Source: Sphingomonadales bacterium (GTDB lineage Bacteria; Pseudomonadota; Alphaproteobacteria; Sphingomonadales; Sphingomonadaceae). From it: a stretch of 64,000 nt of DNA. The notes beneath the pieces are model-generated. The model had not been told where the DNA came from. It made no database searches and was given only the letters and a program-made list of their open reading frames with translations. Both the position numbers and the translations under genes were made by a program. The stretch covers positions 310,001 through 374,000 of the forward strand of contig JADKCA010000002.1 of the NCBI GenBank assembly GCA_016714795.1, written 5' to 3'. Positions 23,436-31,842 of this stretch are shown piece after piece; the stretch's first letter is position 1, and the number at the start of each line of letters is the position of its first letter.

Positions 23436-25259
23436 CTATTCCGTGTCGAACAGCCCTGCCAGCTGCTCGATCATCGTGCCGCCCAGCTGCTCTGCATCCA
23501 TGATCGTCACAGCCCTCTGGTAATAGCGCGTCACATCATGGCCGATGCCGATGGCGCAGAGTTCGACGGGGGAACGGGTTTCGATCCAGTTGATCATCTG
23601 GCGCAGATGGCGCTCCAGATAGGCGCCATTGTTCACGCTCAGCGTGGAATCATCCACCGGCGCGCCGTCTGAAATCACCATCAATATCTTGCGGTCTTCG
23701 GGCCGTCCGATCAGGCGGTTATGCGCCCAGAGCAGAGCCTCACCGTCGATATTCTCTTTCAGCAAGCCTTCACGCATCATCAGGCCGAGCGACTTTTTCG
23801 CGCGCCGCCACGGCTCGTCCGCCGCCTTGTAGAGGATGTGGCGCAGATCGTTGAGACGGCCGGGGCCAGCGGGCCGCCCGGCGGCGAGCCAATTCTCGCG
23901 GCTCTGCCCTCCCTTCCATGCGCGGGTGGTGAAGCCCAGAATTTCGGTCTTCACGCCGCAGCGTTCGAGCGTGCGCGCCAGAATGTCCGCGCTGATCGCC
24001 GCGATGGAGATGGGCCGCCCGCGCATCGATCCCGAATTATCGATGAGGAGCGTGACGACCGTATCCTTGAACTCGGTGTCGCGCTCCACCTTGTAGGACA
24101 GCGAACTGCCCGGCGAGACGACGATGCGCGCCAGCCGGGCCGCGTCGAGCATCCCTTCTTCCTGATCGAAATCCCAGCTGCGGTTCTGCTGCGCCATCAG
24201 GCGGCGCTGAAGGCGGTTGGCGAGCTTGGTGACAGCCCCCTGCAAATGCGTCAGCTGCTGATCCAGATAGGCGCGCAGGCGTGTCAGCTCATCCTCGTCG
24301 CACAATTCGGTGGCGGCGATTTCCTCGTCATAGGCCGTCGTCCACATCTTATAGTCGAAGCTGGGCGGCAAATCCCCCATCGGCCGGTTGGGGCGAACGG
24401 GCAACATGCCTTCCTCGCCCTCATCGCCGGGTTCGGCGTCGCCATCCATGTCCGATTCGGAATCGATCTCCTGCTCTTCGCCATCCTCGCCTTCGCCATC
24501 GGGTTGCTCGGCGCGCGCATCCATCTGCTGCTGCGAATCGCCTTCGTCGCCATCCTGCTGGGATTGGTCTGCGCCATCCTCCTCGTCGCTCGATTCGTCC
24601 TCACCCTCATCTGTGGGTTCGGGTTCGTCGGCAGGGCGGGTGAGATCAAGATCGCGCAGCAATTTCTGTGCGAGATCGGCAAAGGCTTTCTGGTCGTCGA
24701 GTGCATTCACCAGCGCATCAAGATCAGCGCCACCTTTGTCCTCAATCCAGTCGCGTACCATCGCAAGGCCGGGTATTGCGGCGGCGGGCGCGGCTTCCCC
24801 TGTCAACCGCTCGCGCACCAGCAGGCTGATCGCGGTCGGCAGCGGCACTTCATCGGCGGCCTGAGCCCGCGCGATGGGATCAGACCGCATCCGCATGTCA
24901 AGCGCATGGCCCAGATTGGCGCGCACGCCCGCCATCGCGCGCGAGCCAATGGCCTCCACGCGCGCGGTTTCCACGGCATCAAACACCGCGCCCGCCATCG
25001 CTTCGCGCGGGCGGTTGGCCATGTGGAGCGTGTCATTATGGTGGCGCAGCCGCAGCGCCATGCTGTCTGCAAAGCCGCGCGCTTCGGCCACCTGTTCGGG
25101 CGGCAGTGAGCGGCCCGGCATGGGCACGCGGAAATTCTTCCCCACCTGTGTCGGCGCGTCCGCCGTGAAAGCCAGTTCGATTTCCGGCTCACGGGCAATG
25201 GCGCGAGCCGTTCCGGTCAGCACCTGCTTGAAGGATTCAAGGGGGGATTGTTCAGCCAT
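23436..25259 (-). CDS. cobT: Cobaltochelatase subunit CobT
   Basis: Component of the aerobic cobalt-inserting complex CobNST. The 607-residue protein has an N-terminal CobT domain, a central strongly acidic low-complexity stretch (about residues 215-290, rich in Glu, Asp, Gln), and a C-terminal von Willebrand A domain with MIDAS motif DNSGSMRGRPIS near residue 405. The partners CobS and CobN are not in this window. It lies 56 bases after proC and is probably the last gene of that operon. Whether the organism makes B12 cannot be judged here. Confidence 0.93.
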   Translation of the reverse strand: MAEQSPLESFKQVLTGTARAIAREPEIELAFTADAPTQVGKNFRVPMPGRSLPPEQVAEARGFADSMALRLRHHNDTLHMANRPREAMAGAVFDAVETARVEAIGSRAMAGVRANLGHALDMRMRSDPIARAQAADEVPLPTAISLLVRERLTGEAAPAAAIPGLAMVRDWIEDKGGADLDALVNALDDQKAFADLAQKLLRDLDLTRPADEPEPTDEGEDESSDEEDGADQSQQDGDEGDSQQQMDARAEQPDGEGEDGEEQEIDSESDMDGDAEPGDEGEEGMLPVRPNRPMGDLPPSFDYKMWTTAYDEEIAATELCDEDELTRLRAYLDQQLTHLQGAVTKLANRLQRRLMAQQNRSWDFDQEEGMLDAARLARIVVSPGSSLSYKVERDTEFKDTVVTLLIDNSGSMRGRPISIAAISADILARTLERCGVKTEILGFTTRAWKGGQSRENWLAAGRPAGPGRLNDLRHILYKAADEPWRRAKKSLGLMMREGLLKENIDGEALLWAHNRLIGRPEDRKILMVISDGAPVDDSTLSVNNGAYLERHLRQMINWIETRSPVELCAIGIGHDVTRYYQRAVTIMDAEQLGGTMIEQLAGLFDTE

Positions 25260-25315
25260 AACCCAACGCTCCTAGGGCGGAGAGCGCCGGGGGGAAAGGG
25301 GGAATTGCGTGGCGC

Positions 25316-26128
25316 TTACCCCTTGGCTGCATCTGCCAATTCGCGGCTGCGGCGCGCGGTGGCCTCCAGCGTGGCGGCGATCAGCGCGTCCATCGCGCTA
25401 TCATGGTCGAGCACGGCGAGGCCTTCGGCCGTCGTGCCGCCTTTGCTCGTCACGCGCGCAGCCAGATCATCGGGATGGTCCGGACTTTGCGCAACGAGCG
25501 CGGCGGCCCCTTCGGCCATGCCCTTGGCCAGCCGCATCGCCTGATCTTCAGGCAGGCCCAGCGCGGTCCCGCTCTTCGCAAGCGCAGCAACGAAGCGGTA
25601 AAGAAAGGCCGGGCCAGAGCCGGAGACAGCGGTGAGGGCGTGGAACTGATCTTCCTCCGTCAGCCATTCAGCGAGACCAAGCTGGTGCATGGCGGCATCC
25701 ACGGCGGCGTGAGCGGCGTCATGGCCGCCATCCATCATCAGCCCGGTCACGCCTTTGCCCAGCCGTGCGGCGAGATTGGGCATGGCGCGGACAATGGCTC
25801 CGGCTTGCGGAAAGCGTTTGCGCAACTGGCCGAGCTCAACCCCGGCGAGCATCGAAAGCAATATGGTCTGCTCGCTCACCGCGCCGGCATAAGCTGGCAA
25901 TGCGTCATCCAGCATCTGGGGCTTGATGCCCAGCACGAACAGGGCAGGGGCCGCCTCTCCCTGCGGCGGGGCGGCCACCCAGCGCACACCGGGGAGGGAA
26001 GCCGGAGCGGGATCAATCACGGTCACGCGCGCGGGATTCAGCCCGCACTCCAGCCAGCGTGACAGGATCGCGCTGCCCATATTGCCGCATCCGGCAAACC
26101 AGACCGCGCCTTCAATCGGCCAGCTCAT
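25316..26128 (-). CDS. proC: Pyrroline-5-carboxylate reductase
   Basis: Last step of proline synthesis: NAD(P)H-dependent reduction of pyrroline-5-carboxylate. The 270-residue protein has the Rossmann start VWFAGCGNMGSAILSRWL, VLGIKPQMLDDAL, IVRAMPNLAARLGKG, and the family signature TAVSGSGPAFLYRFVAAL plus VTSKGGTTAEGLAVL. Its ATG overlaps the stop of the YbjN gene (ATGA), so the two are coupled. Confidence 0.95.
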   Translation of the reverse strand: MSWPIEGAVWFAGCGNMGSAILSRWLECGLNPARVTVIDPAPASLPGVRWVAAPPQGEAAPALFVLGIKPQMLDDALPAYAGAVSEQTILLSMLAGVELGQLRKRFPQAGAIVRAMPNLAARLGKGVTGLMMDGGHDAAHAAVDAAMHQLGLAEWLTEEDQFHALTAVSGSGPAFLYRFVAALAKSGTALGLPEDQAMRLAKGMAEGAAALVAQSPDHPDDLAARVTSKGGTTAEGLAVLDHDSAMDALIAATLEATARRSRELADAAKG

Positions 26129-26640
26129 GCTTCACCTGCCGTTTCGACCATCGCGGCGGACAGCGCCTCGGACGGAGTCTTGCCGCCCCACATCACGAAC
26201 TGGAACACGGGATAATAGCGGTCGAGCTCTCCGATTGCGGAATCGATCAGCGCATCGGCCATTTCCATGTCGAGCTGGGGCCGTTCCTGACTTTCGAGCA
26301 GCGTTGCGTGCCGGAAGACGATGGAGCCATTGCCGGACCACATCTCGAAATGGCCGATCCACAATTGCTCGTTGATCAGGCCAATGGTCTCATAGAGCAC
26401 GGCATAGCTGGTTTGCTGGACGGTGATGTCCGGAAAGGCGAGGAACTGGAGGACGCGATCATCCTCGCGCCAGATGCCGCGCAACTCATATTGGCCCCAT
26501 GCGCCTTGTGCTGCGGCCACCACTTCTTCCTCCCCGATCCGTTCATGCGGCCAGTTCTGGGCGTGAAACCAATCGGAAATCGTGTCTATGGGTGTGCTGC
26601 CGCCCGGCGGGGGCGGGTTGAAATCGTCTTCGAAGGCCAT
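26125..26640 (-). CDS. YbjN domain-containing protein
   Basis: A 171-residue protein of the YbjN/type III secretion chaperone-like fold family. ATG 26640 (MAFEDDFNPPPPGGSTPID) is preferred over an upstream in-frame ATG at 26688, because it gives the usual N-terminus. Family features are AAQGAWGQYELRGIWREDD, VLYETIGLINEQLWIGHFEMW and GSIVFRHATLL. The biochemical role is unknown. The conserved YbjN-proC pair in alphaproteobacteria is only contextual evidence. Confidence 0.85.
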   Translation of the reverse strand: MAFEDDFNPPPPGGSTPIDTISDWFHAQNWPHERIGEEEVVAAAQGAWGQYELRGIWREDDRVLQFLAFPDITVQQTSYAVLYETIGLINEQLWIGHFEMWSGNGSIVFRHATLLESQERPQLDMEMADALIDSAIGELDRYYPVFQFVMWGGKTPSEALSAAMVETAGEA

Positions 26641-26706
26641 GCTCGCCCTTTGCGCTCCGCATGGGGGCGGTGCAAGGCGCGAACGCACTTAACTGTGGAA
26701 AAGGAA

Positions 26707-27093
26707 GCGCCAGAGGGCCTGTAAGCCGGGTTCTGTCCATCCCCTTGCGGGAACTGGGCGACCATTCCTCTAGGCGTACGGTTGCCCGCACGCTCAAGCA
26801 ATCAACCCGGGCGACTGGCAGGAGGAATGCCATGCGCCGCCCCTATTCGATCTTGCTCCCGGTGGGGTTTGCCATGCCGCCCCTGTTGCCAGGCGCGCGG
26901 TGCGCTCTTGCCGCACCCTTTCACTGTCACGGGACCGAAGTCTTCGCGACCTGCTTTCTGTTGCACTGTCCCTGACGCGGGCTGAAAGCCGTTGCCGCCG
27001 GGTGTTACCCGGCACCGTTCCTCGCTGGAGCCCGGACTTTCCTCCCGCGCATCCCGTGAAGGATGCACCGGCGGTCGCCCGGCCCTCTGGCGC
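26707..27093 (-). ncRNA. rnpB: RNase P RNA (type A)
   Basis: Catalytic RNA of ribonuclease P, which trims tRNA 5' ends. The reverse strand carries the near-universal GAGGAAAGTCCGGGC at 27044-27030 and the 3' ACAGAACCCGGCTTACAGG element at 26735-26717. The ends pair in a perfect 13-bp P1 helix (27093-27081 with 26719-26707, GCGCCAGAGGGCC). The length of ~387 nt fits the alphaproteobacterial A type. The exact ends are estimated from P1. Confidence 0.96.
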
Positions 27094-27168
27094 GCACGCC
27101 CTCTAGCATGATGCCGGGCCTCTCGACAATCTCCCCTCTCTGGCCTAACGCGGCGCGCAACTGATCCG

Positions 27169-28167
27169 ATGCAGCAACAAGGGATGTTCAGTCCGATGGT
27201 CATGGCAAGCAAGGTACTCGATCGCGTTCTGGTGATGGAAATGGTGCGCGTCACCGAAGCGGCGGCGATTTCAGCCTCCACGCTTGTCGGGCGCGGTGAT
27301 GAAAAGGCAGCAGATGCAGCGGCTGTGGAAGCCATGCGCGCGGCGCTCAACGAATTGGCGATGGATGGCACCGTCGTGATCGGCGAGGGCGAGCGCGACG
27401 AAGCGCCGATGCTCTATATCGGTGAAAAGGTCGGCTCTGCCATTGGCACCGGCCCGAAGATCGACATTGCGCTTGATCCGCTGGAAGGCACCACCATCAC
27501 CGCCAAGGCCGGGCCAAACGCGCTCGCCGTGCTGGCCGTGGCGGAAGAAGGCAATCTGCTCAACGCGCCGGATGTGTATATGGACAAGCTGGCGGTTGGC
27601 CCCGGCTATCCCGATGGCATCATCGACCTCAACAAGACGCCCACCGAAAATGTGGAAGCCGTGGCCAAGGTCAAAGGCGTCACGCCGGCGGAAATCATCG
27701 TCTGCGTGCTGGATCGCCCGCGCCATGAAAAGCTGATCGCGGAACTGCGCGGCATTGGCTGCGGCGTTGCACTGATCCCCGATGGCGATGTGGCGGGCGT
27801 GATTGCGGTCACCAACCCGGAAACCACCATCGACATGTATATGGGCTCTGGCGGCGCGCCCGAAGGCGTGCTGGCGGCGGCGGCGCTGCGCTGCGTGGGT
27901 GGCCAGTTCAAGGGCCGCCTGCTGTTCCGTAACGATGACGAGCGTGGTCGTGCGCGCAAATGGGGCATCACCGATCTCGACTATGTCTATGATCTGAAGG
28001 AACTGGCAAAGGGCGATTGCATCTTTGCTGCAACCGGTGTGACCGATGGCTCGTTGCTCGATGGTGTGAAGCGCTTGCCCGGCGGCCGGATGACGACCGA
28101 ATCGGTCGTGATGCGCGCCTCTTCCGGCACGGTCCGCTGGGTGAAGGGCGAACACCGCAAGACTTAA
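27169..28167 (+). CDS. glpX: Class II fructose-1,6-bisphosphatase GlpX
   Basis: Gluconeogenic phosphatase converting fructose-1,6-bisphosphate to fructose-6-phosphate. The 332 residues show the N-terminal VMEMVRVTEAAAISASTLVGRGDEKAAD, the metal-binding GTVVIGEGERDEAPMLY, and the phosphatase motif IDIALDPLEGTTITAKAGPNALAV. GSGGAPEGVLAAAALRCVGG and TGVTDGSLLDGVKR are further GlpX signatures. It stands alone, divergent from rnpB. Confidence 0.95.
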   Translation: MQQQGMFSPMVMASKVLDRVLVMEMVRVTEAAAISASTLVGRGDEKAADAAAVEAMRAALNELAMDGTVVIGEGERDEAPMLYIGEKVGSAIGTGPKIDIALDPLEGTTITAKAGPNALAVLAVAEEGNLLNAPDVYMDKLAVGPGYPDGIIDLNKTPTENVEAVAKVKGVTPAEIIVCVLDRPRHEKLIAELRGIGCGVALIPDGDVAGVIAVTNPETTIDMYMGSGGAPEGVLAAAALRCVGGQFKGRLLFRNDDERGRARKWGITDLDYVYDLKELAKGDCIFAATGVTDGSLLDGVKRLPGGRMTTESVVMRASSGTVRWVKGEHRKT

Positions 28168-28227
28168 CGCGCCTTTTACCTTGCAACGCTATGCCCGGCA
28201 CTCAACAGGAGTTCGGGCAAGGGTTGC

Positions 28228-29387
28228 ATGGGGGAATTTTCAGGTTTCATACCAGATCCTGTGAAGCGCGCATTTGTCGCGGTGTTTCCGCCTGCGCCCG
28301 AAGGCCTGAGCGACGCGCTGCATCAGACGCAATATCGGTCGATCGACCGACAGGTGCCGTTGCTGCATTCCATTGCCATGCTCAACGTGCTGATCGTGAT
28401 GGCAGTCAGCATGGCCGATGGCCTCCCGCGCGCGGCATATGCCTGGATGCCGATTCTGATCGTTTACAGCCTGGTGCGCATGGCGCGCTGGCGGGCGCTG
28501 AGCCAAGCAGGGCCGGATCAGGCGCAGCGTGCCAGAATGCTCAACAGCGCGGCGCGGACGACCAACATCCTGCTCGCCCTGTTTGCAGCATGGGGCACGG
28601 TCACCCTCCATATCGGGCTCTATTCGCATCCGCTGGTTGTTCCCATGTCAATGATGTTCGGTGGTATCTGCGTCACGCACAGTCTGGTTTCGCTCAGGGG
28701 GGCCTCGATTGGCGGCATGGCACTGACCGTGTTTCCCATGGCGCTGGCCATGATGATGACGGGCAATTTTCACTATCATGCGCTGGGCCTCATCCTGATT
28801 GTGGTGGGCGTGCTTCAACTGCGCATCAATTTCGAACAATATCGCAACATGATCACAGCCTTGCAGCTGGAGGCGGAAAATCATGCGATGGCCCATACCG
28901 ACCCGTTGACCGGCCTGGCCAACCGCCGCGCCATCATGGCCGCGCTGGAGGATGCCGAAGCTGACTATTTGCGGGGTGGGCAGGCGTTCGGCGTGGCGCT
29001 GATCGATCTGGACGGGTTCAAGGCGGTCAATGACGATCATGGACACCATGCGGGCGATGCCATGCTGCAAACCGTTGCGGATCGCTTGATCGAAAGCTGT
29101 CACCCGGATGACATGCCGGGGCGCCTTGGGGGGGACGAGTTTATCGTCCTGTTTCGCAATCTGGACGGTCCGGAGGATGCCGCTGCGCTGCGCGCCATCT
29201 GATGGGCTTGCGCGGAATGTGTGATCTGGATGGGCTGGCCTTGCCGGTACAGGCCAGCCTTGGCCATGCATCAGCGCCGGCTCATGCCGAAACCGCCAGA
29301 GGCCTGCTGATTGTCGCGGATCGGGCACTTTATGCAGCCAAGCGCGAGATGCGGGACCATGTGCCACCTGCGCGTTCAGCAGCCTAG
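28228..29387 (+). pseudogene. Membrane diguanylate cyclase (GGDEF), disrupted by a frameshift near 29200
   Basis: The first frame (28228-29202, 324 codons) has about 5-6 membrane segments and then a GGDEF domain: HTDPLTGLANRRAIM, ALIDLDGFKAVNDDHGHHAGDAML and the active site GRLGGDEFIVLF. It stops at TGA 29200-29202 before the end of the domain. The missing end (PVQASLGHASAP ... LLIVADRALYAAKREM) is read in the next frame from 29202 to 29387. One lost base in ATC[n]TGATG would join them. The truncated protein keeps GGDEF but lacks the last strands and helix, so it is probably inactive in c-di-GMP synthesis, unless this is a sequencing error. Confidence 0.85.
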
Positions 29388-29390
29388 CCT

Positions 29391-29933
29391 TCAATCCATT
29401 TGCGGGCCGAGTTCCGGGTCCAGATCGCGGGGGCGGATGAAGCGGGCCAATGTCCCGCTCTTGCTGGAAATATCTGCCCAATGCGCAACATCGAAATGGA
29501 GTTCCGCAATGGCAGCGGTGGGGAATTTCTCCTCCAGCTCGTCGCGCAACGCATCGCCCTTCACCGGCGGTACCAGATCAAGCACCAGATCTTCCAGCCC
29601 CGGATTATGGCCGCACACCAGCATCGTGTCTCCATCTTCGGCATGAGCGTTGATCACGTCGAGCAGTGTATCGCCGGAGGCGAGGTAGACCTTGCGATCC
29701 CAGACGGGGTGGAGAATGCGACCATAGCCTTCCCAGAAAGCGTCCAGCGTCTCGACACAGCGGATGGCGGGCGAGGACAGGACAGTGGAGAATTCGAGCC
29801 CCAGCTCTGCGCAATGCCGACCCATCAGGCGAGAACCCAATATGCCGCGTTCGTTGATCGGCCTGTCAAAATCGCGCGAGACCGCGCTGTCCCAGCCGGA
29901 TTTGCCATGGCGGAAAAGATAGAGCGTTTTCAT
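29391..29933 (-). CDS. SixA-like histidine phosphatase family protein
   Basis: Phosphohistidine-phosphatase-type member of the histidine phosphatase superfamily, 180 residues. The catalytic motif LFRHGKSGWD (RHG at residues 8-10) is at the N-terminus, and LVCGHNPGLEDLVLDL supplies the second histidine. DFDRPINERGILGSRLMG is typical of SixA. Its target is unknown here. It sits beside the phosphate transporter gene, which may or may not be meaningful. Confidence 0.88.
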   Translation of the reverse strand: MKTLYLFRHGKSGWDSAVSRDFDRPINERGILGSRLMGRHCAELGLEFSTVLSSPAIRCVETLDAFWEGYGRILHPVWDRKVYLASGDTLLDVINAHAEDGDTMLVCGHNPGLEDLVLDLVPPVKGDALRDELEEKFPTAAIAELHFDVAHWADISSKSGTLARFIRPRDLDPELGPQMD

Positions 29934-29950
29934 GCCTCGCCTGATGCGCC

Positions 29951-29976
29951 AAAACGGGGGCGAGGAAAAGCCCCCG
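29951..29976 (-). terminator. Rho-independent terminator after pit
   Basis: On the reverse strand a CGGGGGC/GCCCCCG stem (7 bp, 29976-29970 with 29961-29955) with an 8-base loop is followed by TTTT. It lies about 22 bases after the pit stop and before sixA, so it probably ends the DUF47-pit transcript. Confidence 0.7.
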
Positions 29977-29997
29977 CCCCGGCTGAAAATGTCTGAA

Positions 29998-31014
29998 TCA
30001 GAACAGGCGGGTCAGCATGTAGAAGGCAGCGCCCACTGCGGCAGAGGCTGGCACCGTCAACACCCAGGCGACCAGAAGATTGTTCGCCACGCCCCAGCGC
30101 ACTGCGGATTCGCGCCGCGCTGCGCCGACGCCGATGATGCAGCCGGTAATGGTGTGCGTGGTCGAAACCGGAATGCCCAGCCAGGAGGCGGTGAACAGCA
30201 TGATCGAGCCGCCTAAGGACGCCGAGAAGCCGCCATGGTGCGAAAGCTTGGTGATCTTGGTGCCCATCGTCTGGATGATCTTCCAGCCGCCCGACAGCGT
30301 GCCGAGGCCGATCGCGATATAGCAGCTGATCGCCACCCAGTGCGGCACATGGAAATCGCCATGGAGATAGCCGGTGGAGTAAAGCAGCACAGTGATGATG
30401 CCCATCGTCTTTTGCGCGTCGTTCAGGCCGTGGCTCAGCGAATAGGCGGCGGATGAGACGATGTGCAGCGTCTTCATGCCGCGTTCGGCGCGGCTCGCCA
30501 TCGTGTTGCGCAGCATCCACGAACTGATCAGCACGATCAGCATCGAAATGAGCATCCCCAGCGTCGGTGAGAGAACGATGGCGATCAGCGTCTTGTTGAG
30601 ACCCGCCCACTGAATGCCTTCCAGCCCGGCATGGGCCAGACCCGCGCCAACAATGCCGCCCACCAGCGCATGGGACGAGGAAGAGGGGATGCCCTTCACC
30701 CAGGTCAGCACGTTCCAGAACATGGCCCCGCACAAGGCCCCGAACACCACGGCGGGTGTCACCAGATCCTTGTCGATAATCCCCTTGCCGATGGTTTCCG
30801 CCACCTTGTGCAGGCTGGGGAACCAGAGCGTGAGGAAATAGGCTGCAAAATTGAAGAAGGCGGCAAAGGCCACCGCCTGCACCGGCTTCATCAGCTTGGT
30901 GGAGACAACGGTGGCAATCGAGTTGGCAGCATCATGCAGGCCGTTCAGAAAATCGAACGCCAGTGCGAGAAGGACCAGCCCGACCAGCAGCGGAAAGGCG
31001 AGAGTCGTGTCCAT
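29998..31014 (-). CDS. pit: Inorganic phosphate transporter, PiT family
   Basis: Low-affinity proton-coupled (metal-)phosphate symporter in the inner membrane. The 338 residues have about ten hydrophobic segments and the duplicated PiT signature: FDFLNGLHDAANSIATVVST near the N-terminus and AAYSLSHGLNDAQKTMGIITV in the second half, plus GIPVSTTHTITGCIIGVG. It starts 23 bases after the DUF47 gene, so the two form an operon. The Pho-box array upstream suggests control by PhoB. Confidence 0.94.
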   Translation of the reverse strand: MDTTLAFPLLVGLVLLALAFDFLNGLHDAANSIATVVSTKLMKPVQAVAFAAFFNFAAYFLTLWFPSLHKVAETIGKGIIDKDLVTPAVVFGALCGAMFWNVLTWVKGIPSSSSHALVGGIVGAGLAHAGLEGIQWAGLNKTLIAIVLSPTLGMLISMLIVLISSWMLRNTMASRAERGMKTLHIVSSAAYSLSHGLNDAQKTMGIITVLLYSTGYLHGDFHVPHWVAISCYIAIGLGTLSGGWKIIQTMGTKITKLSHHGGFSASLGGSIMLFTASWLGIPVSTTHTITGCIIGVGAARRESAVRWGVANNLLVAWVLTVPASAAVGAAFYMLTRLF

Positions 31015-31037
31015 GCGGGGACCCCTTTACGGCCTGA

Positions 31038-31682
31038 TCAGGCGTGATCGATGACGATGCCGTCAATCTGGTTGGCGACGTCTTCAAACTTGTCACACAC
31101 CTTTTCGAGGTGGCGATAAATTTCATTGGTCACAACGAAAGCCGTAGGGTTGGAGGCCCCCAGTTCCTTGAACGCGGCTTTGAGCCCGCGTGCATTGACG
31201 GCGTCGGCCTCGCCTTCCATCCGCACCAGCTGCGATGTCAGCTCGTGCAGCTTTTCGGCGTTGCCGTTCACGTCGCGCAGCAGCGGCAGGGTCTGGGTGA
31301 TGACGGCGGAGGCTTTGACGATGATGTCTGCCATTTCCACCATCTCAGGCGTGAAGCGCGTCACGTCATAGAGTTCCGCAGCGCCGGCCGTTTTGTACAT
31401 CTGGTCCACTGCGTCATCCATGACGCTGATCAGCGCGGTGATGGCGCCGCGATCAAAGGGCGTCAGAAAGGTGCGGCGCACGTCCTGAAGAACGGTGCGG
31501 GTGATGGCGTCGGCCTCATGCTCGACATCTTCGATCTGCTTGATATGGACGGCAATGTCTGCGCCGCCGCGGACCATCTTGGCCAGCGCTTCCGCGCTCT
31601 TGGCGATGGTCACGCCATGCGCTTCAAACTGTTCGAAAAAATTGCCGGATTGCGGCAGCAGCTTCTGAAACCAGGCGAACAT
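31038..31682 (-). CDS. DUF47 family PhoU-like protein
   Basis: An all-helical protein of 214 residues related to PhoU, found with Pit transporters and thought to regulate them. ATG 31682 (MFAWFQKLLPQSGNFF) has a strong AGGGGGAAAG upstream and is preferred over ATG 31703. Typical stretches are QIEDVEHEADAITRTVLQDV and FLTPFDRGAITALISVMDDAVDQMY, which carry the ExxxD-type metal-binding motifs. It is the first gene of the pit operon, with Pho-box half-sites 88-130 bases upstream. Confidence 0.92.
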   Translation of the reverse strand: MFAWFQKLLPQSGNFFEQFEAHGVTIAKSAEALAKMVRGGADIAVHIKQIEDVEHEADAITRTVLQDVRRTFLTPFDRGAITALISVMDDAVDQMYKTAGAAELYDVTRFTPEMVEMADIIVKASAVITQTLPLLRDVNGNAEKLHELTSQLVRMEGEADAVNARGLKAAFKELGASNPTAFVVTNEIYRHLEKVCDKFEDVANQIDGIVIDHA

Positions 31683-31769
31683 TGCGTCTTTCCCCCTGAA
31701 CAAGTCCCGGAACCGACCGGACTTCCCACCAATGACACAGCGCCACGACTCACCCGCCGCAGCGCTTGC

Positions 31770-31809
31770 GTGACGCTCTTATGACAGGTCCATGACAGTT
31801 TTGTGACAC
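31770..31809. promoter_or_regulatory. Array of four Pho-box half-sites at exact 11-bp period
   Basis: TGAC cores begin at 31771, 31782, 31793 and 31804, each exactly 11 bases apart. On the reverse strand they read GTGTCAC, CTGTCAT, CTGTCAT, GCGTCAC, the central pair being a near-perfect PhoB box (CTGTCAT-GGAC-CTGTCAT). The array lies between the divergent DUF47-pit (-) and phoR-phoU-phoB (+) operons, so PhoB could control both and autoregulate. The repeat is seen directly. PhoB binding is inferred from the known consensus. Confidence 0.85.
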
Positions 31810-31842
31810 TCTCTTTCGCTGACAAAAGCCAAAGCGGCGGCT

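Noticed and set aside
23721..25109. 462-codon forward frame inside cobT
   Set aside because: Shadow of the acidic cobT stretch; gives hydrophobic low-complexity protein without any recognisable fold.
25260..25315. Cobalamin riboswitch upstream of cobT
   Set aside because: Only 56 bases separate proC and cobT and no B12-box-like sequence is seen.
26802..27371. Protein-coding frames over 26707-27093
   Set aside because: The region is rnpB by its conserved elements and perfect P1 helix; the open frames have no family resemblance.
29190..29210. Programmed -1 frameshift joining the two GGDEF frames
   Set aside because: No slippery heptamer or following stem-loop is visible at the site; a one-base deletion or base-call error is simpler.
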